From the NCBI GenBank assembly GCA_963281155.1, contig CAUJLY010000004.1:6138001-6202000 (forward strand): DNA of 64,000 nucleotides. Reading direction: 5' to 3'. The DNA is from Rhabditophanes sp. KR3021. Taxonomy: Eukaryota; Nematoda; Chromadorea; Rhabditida; Alloionematidae. A program made the position numbers and the translations under genes. Under the pieces are notes generated by a model. It made no database searches. It saw only the letters and a program-made list of their open reading frames with translations, and had not been told where the DNA came from. Positions 44,621 through 56,406 of this stretch are shown here, piece after piece; position 1 is the stretch's first letter; each line of letters begins with the position of its first letter.

Positions 44621-46061
44621 ATGTTTAAACGATTCCTTTCAACATTCGTTCAGGAAAAATTATTAATTGACGAAATAGTAATCATGTCTACATCAAATAA
44701 GTTACCTAAGGCAGCTAAAACTTTACCTAGTCTTGATGGTATCCAACTAAAGTACAATTTAGTTGATATCGGATGTAATCTAGGTCACCCTAGTTACTCG
44801 AAAGATCTGGAAGATGTGTTAACAAGAGCTAAGCAAGCAGGTAACGAAATCTAACTGATTACATAACTAAACAATGTTGTAGGTGTTAACAAAATTATGA
44901 TAACAGGTCCAAATGTGTCCGGAAGTTTGAAAGTGTGCGAGTTGGCCAAGAAAAAGGTTTGTTAAGAAGGAACAACCAAAAAGTATAGCAAGATAATGAT
45001 TAAAAATTATAAGAGTATAAAAAATTAAAATTTGTATTAGCAATTGGTTTTGCGTTAAAGACTATTCTAACCAAGATAACTCCAATTGCACAGGCATTTT
45101 TGGGTTGACAAAATAAATTTCTTCCGTGAAACACTTGCCATGATCCAGTTGGTGATTTGCCATTTGTACTTTTCATACAAATAAACTCGCCAAACGTCTA
45201 AGACTACCAAGCTTTAGGTAAAATTATTTTCATGACATAAAATAGCTTTAACTGATATTTAAATTTAAAAAGTCTTACAGCAAAGATTTATTCGAAAATG
45301 CATTTAAATATATTAATAAAATATTGTATTTAGCCTGGCTTGTTTTATTTTACTGCAGGAATTCATCCACATGAAGCCAAGGAGTTCGACAGAAACTCAA
45401 TCTCTCAGATTAGGGAAATGTTGAAAGAACCTCACTGTGTCGCCTCCGGGGAATGTGGCCTTGATTACAATCGGATGTTTTCGACTAAAGAAGAGCAGCT
45501 GATATGCTTTGAAGAACAAGTAATTTATTACTACCATTTCATTAATTTATTTTTTACTAGATTAAATTAGCCTGTGAAATACAAAAGCCACTTTTCCTCC
45601 ACGAAAGAGAGGCTCACCATGATATGGTTATGATTTTGGAAAAGTATCGTGATAATCTACCGCCTGCTGTAATCCATTGCTTTACCGGATTCGCAGCTGA
45701 AGCTGCAAAGTATGTTGAGATGGGCCTATACATTGGATTAACTGGTTTTTTGGCTAAAGATAAATCTGACAATGGTGTACAACATGCTTTGAAAAACAAA
45801 ATAATTCCACTAGAACGTTTGATGATCGAAACAGATGCACCTTACATGTTTTGCAACATCGGCAACAAAAAGTTAAAACAAATCAAAGAAAATATTTCCG
45901 AGCATGCTCGTGATTTGCATAAGTATTCATCCTTTGACAGAAACGAACCTTGTGCCCTAGCTGTGATTGCAGAAGTGATAGCACAGTTCTATGGTGAAAG
46001 TGTTGAACATGTTTCCGAACAAACAACCGCAAATGCAAAAACTGTTTTTGGTTTAGAATGA
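44621..46061 (+). CDS. TatD-family metal-dependent DNase
   Basis: Exons 44621-44840, 44883-44956, 45334-45519 and 45561-46061 give 326 residues. TatD enzymes are TIM-barrel 3'-5' exonucleases acting in DNA repair and apoptotic DNA breakdown. 'VDIGCNLGHPSYSKD' opens the barrel, with an atypical Cys-Asn rather than the usual His-x-His. 'TAGIHPHEAKEF' and 'ASGECGLDYNRMFSTKEEQ' carry metal ligands. 'FLHEREAHHDM', 'VIHCFTGFAAEA' and 'LMIETDAPYMF' complete the active site. It resembles the E. coli TatD branch more than TATDN1. The start at 44621 adds 'MFKRFLSTFVQEKLL', a possible mitochondrial presequence; an internal Met at 44684 would give the cytosolic form. The second intron is 377 bp, with nothing recognised inside. 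It is divergent from TARS. Confidence 0.88.
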
Positions 46062-46639
46062 TGTTGTATTTGATTGGAGCGACAATTGTCTATCATAACA
46101 ATTTTGTTGTGCATTCCAAAATAATATAAAGTCAGTCAAATTTTGTAGTTAACCGGAGACAGGTCGTCGAACCATTTTTTAAATATACCAAATACTATCT
46201 GACTTTCTTAAACATCCTATATTTATTGTGTTTGATTTTAATAATAATTTAAAGGAGAGGCAATGTCCACACGTCTTTTTATATGGGTCTGTCTTCCTAT
46301 CATGTACTTGAGATACTACACCTTTTAGGACTTTCTTCTTATCAATAATATTTATACAGACCGCTTGTTATCTAATTAACTTTTATTTTTTGATAATTAT
46401 ACCTAATAACGGTAAATTGATTATCACCTACTGACCATCCCATCTATCAGATAACATTTGTACAAAAAGGTGTCTAAAGTTAATCGTCTCACCATACTTA
46501 CTTAATATTCAAGTCAACCGTCTATTTGCGCTTTCTGTGCCAAACATTTATAGCATTTTTCATCGATCTGACGTGGATTGTATTTGTATCTTTATGTGTT
46601 AATCATTTACGAAGACGTTTTTATAGGAAATATTTTAGA
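46062..46639. other. Intergenic between TatD gene and UMPS
   Basis: No gene was recognised. Acceptor-like AGs preceded by T-rich runs (tttttatag at about 46625, attttag at 46638) lie directly upstream of the UMPS start. Confidence 0.4.
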
Positions 46640-48088
46640 ATGGTCAAGGAATTTTTGGAAAAACTGATGCAAAAAGATGTCGTGAAGATCGGAGATTTCG
46701 TTCTCAAAAGTGGCCTAAGGAGCCCTTTGTATGTGGATGTAAGTTATGAATGAATTAATTAACGTTACAATTAATTCCAGTTACGTCCACTCATTTCAAC
46801 TCCAGCCATTTTGAAGATGGCGGCTGATACTTTGGCTCAAAGAATCATCACTAGCGGAGTGGAGTACGATTATATTGTTGGTGTGCCATATGCCGCACTC
46901 CCAGTTGCAACTCTTGTATGCTCAATTTTGGACAAACCTATGTTAATGAAGAGAAAGGAAGCTAAAAGCTATGGAACCAAGAAGTTGATCGAAGGTATCT
47001 ACGAAGAAGGAAAAAGATGCTTGATCGTTGAGGATGTCGTAACTTCTGGCATGAGTATTGAAGAGACTGTTGACTCACTCGAAAAGGAAGGTCTTATCTG
47101 CAGAGATGTGTTTGCCGTTCTTGACAGACAACAAGGAGGTATCGAAAAATTAGCAGCTCGCGGCATCAATTTGTTTACATGTGTTAATATGGACAACGTC
47201 TTGGATTATCTTATTACCAAAGGAGAAATTACTGAACAAAAAAAGGCTGACATTTTCTACCAGTTGAAGAATCCCGTAAAGGCCGTTCCTGATCCTGCTC
47301 CAGTCAACTGGAATATCAATGAAAGACTAGGGTCATTCCAAAGTGAATTTAACAAGACAATTGTTAACTGCATGATTCAAAAGCAGTCCAATTTATGCCT
47401 TGCCGTTGATTACACATCTACTGAAGAGATTTTAAAAATCGCCGAATTAGCCAAGGATGATATCGTTTGTCTTAAACTTCACTGTGACATTATTGAAGAT
47501 TTCTCCCAGGACTTTGTTGCTAAATTATCTGTATTAGCTAAAAACCACAATTTTCTAATTTTTGAAGACAGAAAGTTGGCTGATACTGGAAATACAGTTG
47601 AATTGCAATTATCCAAAGGAATCCATAAGATTGCATCTTGGGCCAATGTCGTTACCGTTCATTCTGTTTCTGGAGACTCTATCTTGAAGACAGTTGCCAA
47701 GGTCTGCAAGAACGAACAATCATCCTTGCAAGGAGCTTTGCTTATTGCGGAATTAAGCACTAAAGGAGCTTTGACCAACAATGCCGAGTATGTCAAGGAA
47801 ACTCTCAAAATGGCAACTGAAAATGAAGAAACAGTTTCTGGATTTATCACCCAGAAAAGATGTTTGAACGATCCAAAGTTCTTGTACTGGACTCCTGGAG
47901 TAAATCTAGACGTATCTAGTGATGGAGCTGGCCAACAATGGCGTTCAATCGAAAAAGCCATAATCGAAGATGGAAACGATATCATCATCGTAGGCAGAGC
48001 CATTACCGGAGCTGCATCATCATCTGAAATCAAGAAACAACTCCTCCGTTACAAAACTGAAGGCTACAATGCATTATTGCAAAAATAA
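46640..48088 (+). CDS. UMPS: Uridine 5'-monophosphate synthase (OPRT-ODC fusion)
   Basis: Exons 46640-46738 and 46781-48088 give 468 residues (human 480). It converts orotate to OMP and then UMP, the last two steps of de novo pyrimidine synthesis, in the cytosol. Residues about 1-200 are orotate phosphoribosyltransferase, with 'VGVPYAALPVATLV' and the PRPP loop 'CLIVEDVVTSGMSIEETV'. Residues about 220-468 are OMP decarboxylase: 'FEDRKLADTGNTVELQL' has the catalytic Asp-x-Lys-x-x-Asp, with Thr in place of the usual Ile. 'YWTPGVNL' and 'IIIVGRAITGA' close the phosphate site. A paralogue lacking the ODC half follows 357 bp downstream. Confidence 0.95.
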
Positions 48089-48445
48089 GTTACCTTAACT
48101 ATTTATTCTAAAGAACAAAAAAGTATACATTATCACTCAACCAAAAAATGTGCGTGATTGATTGCATCATCATCAGTATGTGGAATGTTGTGTGATGGTA
48201 CAATATCTTTTAAAATCATCTTTGACAATTTGTTTAATTTTATGTTTTAAGAAAAAAGATACTACAAAAGGAGATTGTATTTTGTTTAAAAATGTTTTGT
48301 CTCATTTAAATATCTTATTTATGGAATTACTTTTATCTTGTGACTATCCATCTCTCTTAATGATACTCTATATTGAGAAAGTGTGGGTATTTTAAAATTA
48401 GCACTAGTGAATGTTTTTGTTTCAGATTTTATTGATTAAGAGAAG
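48089..48445. other. Spacer between the two UMPS paralogues
   Basis: No gene was recognised. A strong acceptor-like tttttgtttcag ends at 48425, just 20 bp before the downstream ATG. Confidence 0.45.
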
Positions 48446-49110
48446 ATGGAAAGCGTCAGAAATGAGTTGCTTAAAACCCTTTTGGCTAGGAGGTGTGTCA
48501 AATTGGGGGAATTTTACTTAAAGAGTGGGCAGCCAACAAGAATCTACATTGACCTTAGAGGACTTATTTCATCCCCAAAAGACCTCGCTCTTGCCGCTGA
48601 AGCTATTTGCCACCAAATCAAGGAGTCCGGATTGGAGTTTGATTATGTTGTGGGGGTCCCATACGCAGCCATACCTTTGGCTACCCTTGTCTGTGATAGA
48701 CTTGACAAACCAATGCTCATGAGAAGAAAACAAGCCAAGAGTTACGGCACCAAGAAGCTTATTGAAGGAGAATATGAAGAGGGCAAAACATGTCTTGTAG
48801 TTGAAGATGTTGTCACGAGCGGAGAATCTATCGAGGAAACTGTCAAGGTACGTTGCTATCCAAAAATACCGATAAATAATATTTACAGGCCTTAAATGAC
48901 GAGGGGTTGAAATGCATCGATGTCATTTCTGTTCTTGATCGTATGCAAGGAGGTGTCCAAAACTTGTTAAATCATGGCATCCGCCTTACGCCAGTATTAA
49001 CACTCGAACAGCTTCTTGATCATATGATCTCTAAGGAATTGCTCCAAGTCTCTGACAAAGAACAAATATTCGCAGAATTAGCCAAACCATTTACTAAGAA
49101 AGTTGAATGA
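48446..49110 (+). CDS. Stand-alone orotate phosphoribosyltransferase, UMPS paralogue without the decarboxylase half
   Basis: Exons 48446-48847 and 48889-49110 (41-bp intron) give 207 residues. The protein is alignable throughout with the first 200 residues of the upstream UMPS: 'VKLGEFYLKSGQPTRIYID', 'VVGVPYAAIPLATLVCDRL', 'RRKQAKSYGTKKLIEGEY'. The PRPP-binding loop 'CLVVEDVVTSGESIEETV' is intact, so the enzyme is probably active in making OMP. It ends 'FTKKVE', before where the ODC domain would begin, and no ODC remnant follows. In animals OPRT is normally fused to ODC, so this is a tandem duplicate that lost or never copied the second half. An intron position not shared with UMPS suggests some age. 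Confidence 0.9.
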
Positions 49111-49354
49111 TCTAGTTGTTGTTTCTTACCACCTTTGTTGTTAAATAAAAATTTGAACGAAAAATAATTCTTAATAATTGTTAGACCAAAATGAGATAAG
49201 TATCTTTAATTATCAATTTGGGCATCTAACTTTGTCTAAATATAATCTGTATATTTAACAAATTTTAATCCAAACTTGTTAATTAAATCCCCTTTATTTA
49301 GAAAAAAGAAAAAACACACAAAATAATAATAATTAAAAAATATTGAACAATTAA

Positions 49355-50993
49355 TCAAAAGCGCAAATTAGGTTTATGCTTGACGATCCATCTATCTAAA
49401 GTAGACCAAAACTTGAGAAGACACGCTTTGTCCAAATGTCTTTTGGTCTTGGACAAATCTAAAATATTGACAGACCATTGTTTGATGTGAACGTCAGGTT
49501 TGTCCGTGTCAAACTTCAAATGGTAGCCCAAGACATTTGAAAAAATATTAACTGGATCCCCATTCCATCTCCAGTTTTTAAATTGCCAGGCTGGTCCTTG
49601 TACAAATACAGCTACAACACGATCCCACTCATCGTCATTAAATTTAGTTGGATTGTCTACAATTTTATAAGGAATGACTTCCCCGTTTTCTTTGGTTCTG
49701 TGGACGACCGTCTCATTTGGTCTTTTCATTTCCTTTCTCTTTTCTTCAGATGTTTTGAATGTCAAGTCTTGGAGGATATCAGTTGCATTAAACATTGTTA
49801 TTAGTGAAGATGCTGAGCCAGGTATAATGATAATTGGAGTTCTGGACTTCCTCTTTTGCTGTAATGGAGGAGTTGTGGCGAAGCTTGAGATGGAACGATT
49901 GACTGAAGCTAATGGGCCAGCAGGAGGTTTGATTTCAGAGAACGATGAAACTCCTTGTCCTATTCCCCCGCTACCACCAGTCGAATTTCTTGAATTAACT
50001 AATGACTGCACACCTATTCCATGGAAAGTCAAATTAGGTTTGATCTGGAAGTCAAGATCACTGTGCTTATTGAACTTCTCCTGGTCGTATCGATTGTATC
50101 CAGTAGGCTTTTGTGCAGAAGCAGGTTGACTTGATGTAGCAGACTTCTTGATTGAATCATTTGTGTTGTTAAGTTTTGATTTACGTTTCTCTTCACAAGC
50201 CTTATAAATAACAATAAAGTTTTTGAAGTCTGCTCCATGGCCTTCCATGAATGATATGCGGTCATAGCAAGTTCTTTCATTTGGTCGCATTCTGGACTGA
50301 AGGGTGAGAGGGTCAAGTCTTTTAACATTGCTATCTACTTCCATCAAAGTGCTGTCATCATAACCGGGAACTACAGACAACTTATTATGTTTCTTTTTCT
50401 TGTTTCTTAACTCCAAGATCTTTTCGGGGTTTAGCCCATGGCCCAAGTTACGAATACCAACATCTTCACTGAATGAGTCATGTCCATTGGCACCTAATTT
50501 AATTTTTTTTGCAGATGGCTCCAAAACGGAATAGTTTAAAATTTCGGCAAGCGTGACGGACTCAGGAATTTCTCCCTTTGGCTCCAACTTCACAATATCA
50601 ATGTCCTCTCCTTTTAAATACTTAATTATAAGAAGTCTAAAATAGAACAAAATGACAACTGATCATAAATTACCAAACTAACTTGTCATTTTTTAATACA
50701 GCTGGAATATTTTTCTCAAGAGCTTTGTGGACATACTGAGGATGAGGAAATTCACGTGTCTCCCAAATAGCATTTAGACCTTCCAAGGTTATAGATTCAC
50801 TTTTATCATTAACAATAATGTCTAATTTTCCATCTTTTAGATAAGCAATCTCATGGAATACATAGTAAATATGGTCTTTCTAGAAAGTAAGAGGATTAGA
50901 AGTTAAAAATATAGGGTAACTTACATATTTAATTTCTTCAACGCCTTGGTTTCTAGCACATCGTTCTTGAAAATATTTCAGCGGATTAGACAT
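49355..50993 (-). CDS. CDC73: Parafibromin / CDC73, PAF1 complex subunit
   Basis: Exons 50925-50993, 50683-50879 and 49355-50636 give 515 residues (human 531). CDC73 is a nuclear subunit of the PAF1 complex, which couples RNA polymerase II elongation to histone modification. The N-terminus is 'MSNPLKYFQERCARN'. The middle is low-complexity with 'RMRPNERTCYDRISFMEG' and 'GYNRYDQEKF'. The C-terminal Ras-like domain is well kept: 'RKSRTPIIIIPGSASSLIT', 'DEWDRVVAVFVQGPAWQFK', 'HLDKACLLKFWSTLDRWIV', ending 'HKPNLRF' as in other animals. Intron 2 must use the gttagt donor at 50682, since the nearer gtaatt would create a stop. Confidence 0.94.
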
Positions 50994-51443
50994 GTTAAAA
51001 CTGCTGTTTTAAGGATAGAATCTAACAAAACTAACTTTGCCGTTAATGACATATTTGTTCCAATTGTTTCTTATCTAGTCGTGGCAAGACCACCACTATT
51101 AAAATCCAAGCGGGTTGGATGCACATTAGATTATAGTTTGTCTTATTAGGGAAAATAGATTATTCAATGAAAGGGCACTTTTTGAACGATGCCCAAATTT
51201 GTTGCTACCACATCGAGTAAGATCAAATGACAGTCAATATTGATGCACATGGATGTAGTAGTATTTAAAAATAGATGCTACTTTTAGCTTCTTTTGATCA
51301 AATATTTTTAAATAATTAAAGTGAAATCTTAGGATTTGTTTTTGATATCAGTTTAACTACATGATATTAATATTTTTAATTAGTGTAAACACTGTCAAAA
51401 TGAAAGTATTTAAACAAATTTGATTGTAAAAGTGACATCAAAG
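50994..51443. other. Divergent intergenic region between CDC73 and the first tandem secreted gene
   Basis: No gene was recognised. The plus-strand frame at 50946-51149 is antisense to the CDC73 first exon and is not called. Confidence 0.4.
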
Positions 51444-52315
51444 ATGGTTTCTTTGTTTTATACTGTTGGATTACTTATTGTAATTTTGTCATGCACCTGT
51501 GGTGGGGAAGCGGATCGAAAATCATTACACGATGCCGCAAGGAGATTTTTCTTCTTTGGAGGATTAAGAAACGACGGCTTGTTGCAGATTCCTCAAGTAC
51601 CTCCATTTGGTGCTCAGCAAATAATCACAACTACTGTTACCAAGACAGAAGCTCAAGCTAATGCCACCGCTAGTGGTGGTGGAGGGGCTATCAATATTAA
51701 ATTTGTTATCAACGCCGGACTTTCGTTTGTTCCACCACGTGGCTGGTTCAAAGTTCCAAACTTGGGATGCGCAATTTCAGATGATGACAGATTTTTTGCC
51801 GTATTTATCAACAACAAAGGTATTTGGCTTTTAAGAGACTTAACAATTACAATTTAGGAACACCTGTTGTTTTTACATCTAGCGGCAAGAAAATAAGAGT
51901 ATTTGCTGATTCTAATGGAATTCCAGTGGCATTTTCACATCATAGAATTTTCCTTGGATTCGCAATTATCAATGGTGTCGGAACTGGTGCTGATAGTTTT
52001 GGACCATGGTTTGTTGGCCGCTATGAACTATCAGTACTTGGCAATAGCAGTTTTAAGACATTCCCCAGATTCGTTAGAACTTGTAAAGTCAACATAAAAG
52101 GTCGTATTCCATGTGATGATGTTTGGACAAGATCGAGCGAAGAAGACGATTCAGACGAGGGCAAATGTAAGAAATGTACTAAGAAACCCACTAAGTGCGC
52201 CAAAAAGAAGTGCAAAAAAGACAAGTGGGATTTCGATGATTCTAGTTCCGGAAGTTCTGAGCATCATAAGAAACATAAATGGGACGATGTTTTTGAGTAT
52301 AAATGTAGTCACTAA
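51444..52315 (+). CDS. Secreted protein of the novel family, Lys/Cys tail
   Basis: Exons 51444-51819 and 51858-52315 (38-bp intron, phase 1) give 277 residues. A signal peptide ('MVSLFYTVGLLIVILSCTC') and a Phe-rich stretch come first, then a Thr/Ala/Asn linker ('TTTVTKTEAQANATA'). The family N-terminal domain follows: 'KFVINAGLSFVPPRGWFKV', 'FFAVFINNKGTPVVFTS', 'IRVFADSNGIPVAF', 'IFLGFAIINGV', 'GPWFVGRYELS'. It has no further repeat units. The C-terminus is a Lys/Cys/Ser cluster ('KCKKCTKKPTKCAKKKC') with acidic patches. It is the short counterpart of the first 290 residues of the 1418-aa protein, with the same domain order. Confidence 0.8.
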
Positions 52316-52453
52316 TGTTGTTGTAATCTTTTTTAACATGATAAACAATTGTAAAGTCATTAAATGTGTTTGTTAACATGTCTACATACCATAAATGGTT
52401 GTAAAAGCGGGCATTTAAAGTTGAAACTCAGAGTCATATTCTTCAATGTTAAA

Positions 52454-53511
52454 ATGTTTTTGAAGTTTATTGTTTTGCTGTTAATTGAGTTCGTCGTATC
52501 CAATGAGCTTATTAAGACAAAGCAGTTTCAGCAAGATCCCAACTTTATGAACAATCTCAATCAGATACCACAGATTCCAGTCCTTGCTGGAAACTTTCAG
52601 GACCCAAATTTTATGAATAACCTCAAACAGATTCCTAAAATTCCTTCACTTGATGAAATGGCTCAAATGCAACAACAAATAACACTTAATGCCCAAGCTA
52701 CAGCTACGGCATCAGCGTCCGCTACTTCTGCTCCAAATAAAACACTAGTGGTTAATGCAGGTCTTAACTTTACACCTCCACACGGATTTTTCAAATTGTC
52801 ATTTTTTGGAGTTTCTTACGGCGAAGATGGGAGATTCTTTTTTGTTTATGTAAATATCAACGGTAAGTTATTGATGCAATTATTATATGTTAAATTATTT
52901 AAGGAACTCCCTTGTCGTTTGATGATTTTGGGCAAAAGCGAAGGGTTTTCTTCGACTCAGATGGTGTCCCTGTCGGATTCAAAGATAACAAAGTTTTTAC
53001 CGGCTTTGCCATTATAAATAACATCCCAAACCCATCCTCGAATTCAGGTCCTTATTGGCTAGGTCGATACGAAACAACAATTCTTACAACAATATCTTTA
53101 ACTGCTTTCCCAAAAGTTATTAAGACTACTCAGCTAATTATTGGAATGCATTTTCCAGATGACGATGTTTTTAGTTGCAGACACCATTCGCATGAAATTT
53201 CTGGTTCTGGTAGTGATGAGTCTCGTAATAGCAAAAGGAAGTGCAAACATAAGAAATGCAAGAAAGGTTTTAGCTTCGATGATAGTGATGGGTCAGGAAG
53301 TCAGGAGGAAAGTGGAGAAGTAATAATCAAGAAAAGAAAAAGAATAATAGTTGATTCTGATGATGATGACGATGGAACCGTAATTTCAAACTCAAGACGT
53401 GGAATGTTACTCAAATCAGGTGGTGGAACTGAAATTTCAATTAATGGCAATGGACAAAAACTCAAATCCAAGGGAGTCCAAATTTCGAATCTTTTCGGAA
53501 GCGACTATTAA
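52454..53511 (+). CDS. Secreted protein of the novel family, acidic/basic tail
   Basis: Exons 52454-52862 and 52904-53511 (41-bp intron) give 338 residues. The intron is at the same place and phase as in the neighbour 138 bp upstream (after 'NxxG', before 'TP'), so the two are tandem duplicates. A signal peptide ('MFLKFIVLLLIEFVVSN') is followed by two copies of a 'QDPNFMNNLxQIPxIP' motif and an Ala/Thr/Ser linker. The family domain comes next: 'LVVNAGLNFTPPHGFFKLS', 'RRVFFDSDGVPVGF', 'VFTGFAIINNIP', 'GPYWLGRYE'. The tail alternates Lys-rich and Asp/Ser-rich clusters ('VDSDDDDDGT'). Charge blocks like these are common in mineral- or polymer-binding secreted proteins (inference only). Confidence 0.8.
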
Positions 53512-53940
53512 TTTTATTTACTTATCCATATAAATTACAAATAATACAAATATTGTCTATACGTTAACCATTAAATTTTAAACATTAAATAAACACATTA
53601 TATCCACCATAAATACACAAATAAAGTAGCTAATTATATTTGAACAGACTTCAATTCTTTATGACAGGCCTTAATTAAGTATAACTATTTTATGATTCTT
53701 AGTTTTATATTCATGAAGCTATCGCTTCCTTCCAGGGAGTCTGACTTTTGGTACACTCGTCAATGGTTACTGTTGTAAATACTCTTTCTGGGGAAATAAA
53801 AATGGCTATTCACAAAATTCAGCGCACGTGATAACTGCTTAGTATTTGTTGGATTTATAATTAAAAGTTATTATTTTTCAAAAAGCATATCGTTATGAAG
53901 CCACCCACAACTTGGCTACTTTGAACATAGATCAATTTAA
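53512..53940. other. Intergenic, no gene recognised
   Basis: Convergent 3' ends of the second tandem secreted gene and the LRR gene. AATAAA/TTTATT hexamers are present at 53580-53630. Nothing else was recognised. Confidence 0.4.
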
Positions 53941-55654
53941 TTAGAAGAATGCTTGAAAAACAAAATTGCAAATTGAATTGTCTTGCTTATCGAAATTGTA
54001 TGTTAGGTTTTCTACAATCCAATCTAAGTTAGGTTCGAGTGAGTACATCCTTTTGTGTAGATCAAAAAATGAGTTGCCATAGAATATAACTGTTGCATCT
54101 GTTATTTCATCGTGATAAAAAAATGATTTTGAAAAGGTGTCTTCTTTGATGCCGAGAGTCCAGCAAGCTTTTTCGTGGGTAGGATCATCTGTCTCTGACA
54201 AGAAATCACAGCAACAAATACAAGTCATAATTTCAAGAGATTCTGGTAGTTTGGAGAATTCAGTCTGGCTACAATAAAACTTCAATTCTTTGATTTTTTT
54301 AAAATTATCAAAAAAGTCTGGTGACAAAATAGTATGCTGACTGAATGAAAGTTGCTCAATGTCTGGAAAATGTTCAATTAGCAATTCAAAGTCTGTACTA
54401 GTCAAAGGTTGCCCCTTAAATTCAAGGCATTTAATATGCTTAGGAATTAGACCTAAGCAACTCTGGTATAAAGTATCTGTCGTGGACTTTAAGATATAAA
54501 TACTTGTCTCGAATTCATCCAAAAACTCAGACAGCTTTATTTCAGCTAACGTAACGGTTCTCAAATATTGGGCTTCATTAAGTTTCTCAAATATCGGAAA
54601 AAAGGACTGAGTAAAGGAATAGTTTCGTGGGTTGGCTGCATAAATTCTAAATGTCGTCAACTTGGAAACTAAAAAGTTAATAGATGGTACAAAATAACAT
54701 TCTTTATCCAAATAATCTTACTATTAATTTTATGGAAATAGGTTGCCAGCAAGTCAATCTCAGTCTTTCTACAGAATATTATATCAAGTTCTATGAAACG
54801 CAACTTTGATATCATTTTGCTTAATGTATGCAGGGCACAGTGACTGAATAGACTTATTGTCAATGCAATTCCTTCAAACACATTCATTGAAAATTCTAAA
54901 ACTTCACAGATCGTGTGTTTTTCCTTGTCCGTCGACCACAAAACTTCAGGGAACTTTATCATTTTTAACATACGATCGCCCAATCCTTCTTTTAAGTAAT
55001 ATATAAAGACTAAGGAATGGGAAGCACAAGGAATTAGTGATAATATTTCTAGATTGGGAAATGCTTTAAACCAGGTCTTTCCTTCTTCCCCATAAATTGG
55101 TTCAAACTTGACAGCCATGCACACCACACTCCTTATTTTATCGCATTTTAATGTTCCTATCAATTTAATAAAAATACTTGATGCCAATATGCAATCGAAT
55201 TCAAAGATATCTACAAATGGCAGATAATCAAGTATGGATTGTAGTAATTTGGAAAACTTTTCAAATGAGTTTTCAATTATTGCCTCGCTTGGAAACACGA
55301 CCACAATTTGGAATACATGGTTGTAATGTGACAGAATAATATTTCTCACGTCATTCTCATATTGTCCATCCAATACAAACCGTCCAATTTTTACACTTTT
55401 CTCACTCTAATACAATATTTATTAGCAAACTTGGGGCAACTTACTATCAGGTTAATAAATAAACTTTTGACATACGGGATTTCAATGTCTTCATAAAGTT
55501 GCTTTTCAATTATGGGAATAAAGGTAGGATCTTGAGAACTAATTGTAATAATATCATTGATATTTGTCAAGTAGCTAAATACAGTTTCAACATCCTCCTT
55601 GGTATCGTCATCTTTTTTTGAGATATTAGGCGTCATTTCAATAGATGTAGCCAT
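53941..55654 (-). CDS. Leucine-rich-repeat-like protein, possibly F-box
   Basis: Exons 55445-55654, 54722-55406 and 53941-54668 (introns 38 and 53 bp) give 540 residues. The N-terminal 45 residues ('EDVETVFSYLTNINDIITI') are reminiscent of an F-box helix pair, and the rest has irregular Leu/Ile-spaced repeats: 'FPNLEILSLIPCAS', 'HIKCLEFKGQPLTSTDFELL', 'FPDIEQLSFSQHTILS', 'KIKELKFYCSQTEF'. F-box/LRR proteins select substrates for SCF ubiquitin ligases. The F-box here is weak, so that function is a suggestion only. There is no signal peptide or membrane segment. It is a likely fast-evolving or expanded gene. Confidence 0.6.
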
Positions 55655-56406
55655 TTCGAATTTACGGTTAGTCTTAACAAAATATTAATAAACAAGTATG
55701 ACCTACAGCGAGTGAAAACATATAAATTTACTTATTTGTCATTAACTTAAATATTTTTTTAATATCAAAGACGCATACACACACTTGAGCTGTCACTGAA
55801 CCACGCCAAAAATAAATAAATTTATGAAAATATCGAAAATAGTAGAGTAGTAGAAACTGTTGAAATAGTGAAAATTAATTTTGAATTCGAATTATATTTG
55901 TATCATTTATCAATGGTATCGTCTTATCATATGTAGACATTTGTATCTATTTACGGAAGTATGAACAAAAGACATCTCATGCCAACTAACCATTTAAACA
56001 AACCATTTCAAACAACTGCTTAGGCATATAATAAATTAACTAATTTTTCGACTTTTCAAATTGAACTCTTTATATAAGATGATAAACGTCGTGTATGTCT
56101 TGTTCGCCTTACAGAAGAACAATTCATGGTATAATGCTATTAAGAGGAAAAAAGAGATACTGGAATGGTGAATTATATTAAATTGGGTGTGCTTTGTGAT
56201 GTATAGAAATTAAGTTTATGAAAGGCTTTATTCTTGAGTAGTTCGAACAAAAAGAGGGAAGGTTTTTAATTTTGAATACATTATCAGTTTATGATTAGAG
56301 TACTTGTGGTGTTTTATAGTTATGTGGAAAAATAATGAGGAATGTATAAAAATAATGAAGAATGTATAAAAATAATTTTATTTTCAACTATATAATAAAG
56401 TTATAC
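55655..56406. other. Intergenic, no gene recognised
   Basis: AT-rich, with a short tandem repeat of 'aataatgaagaatgtataaa' at about 56330-56370. No coding frame was supported. Confidence 0.4.
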
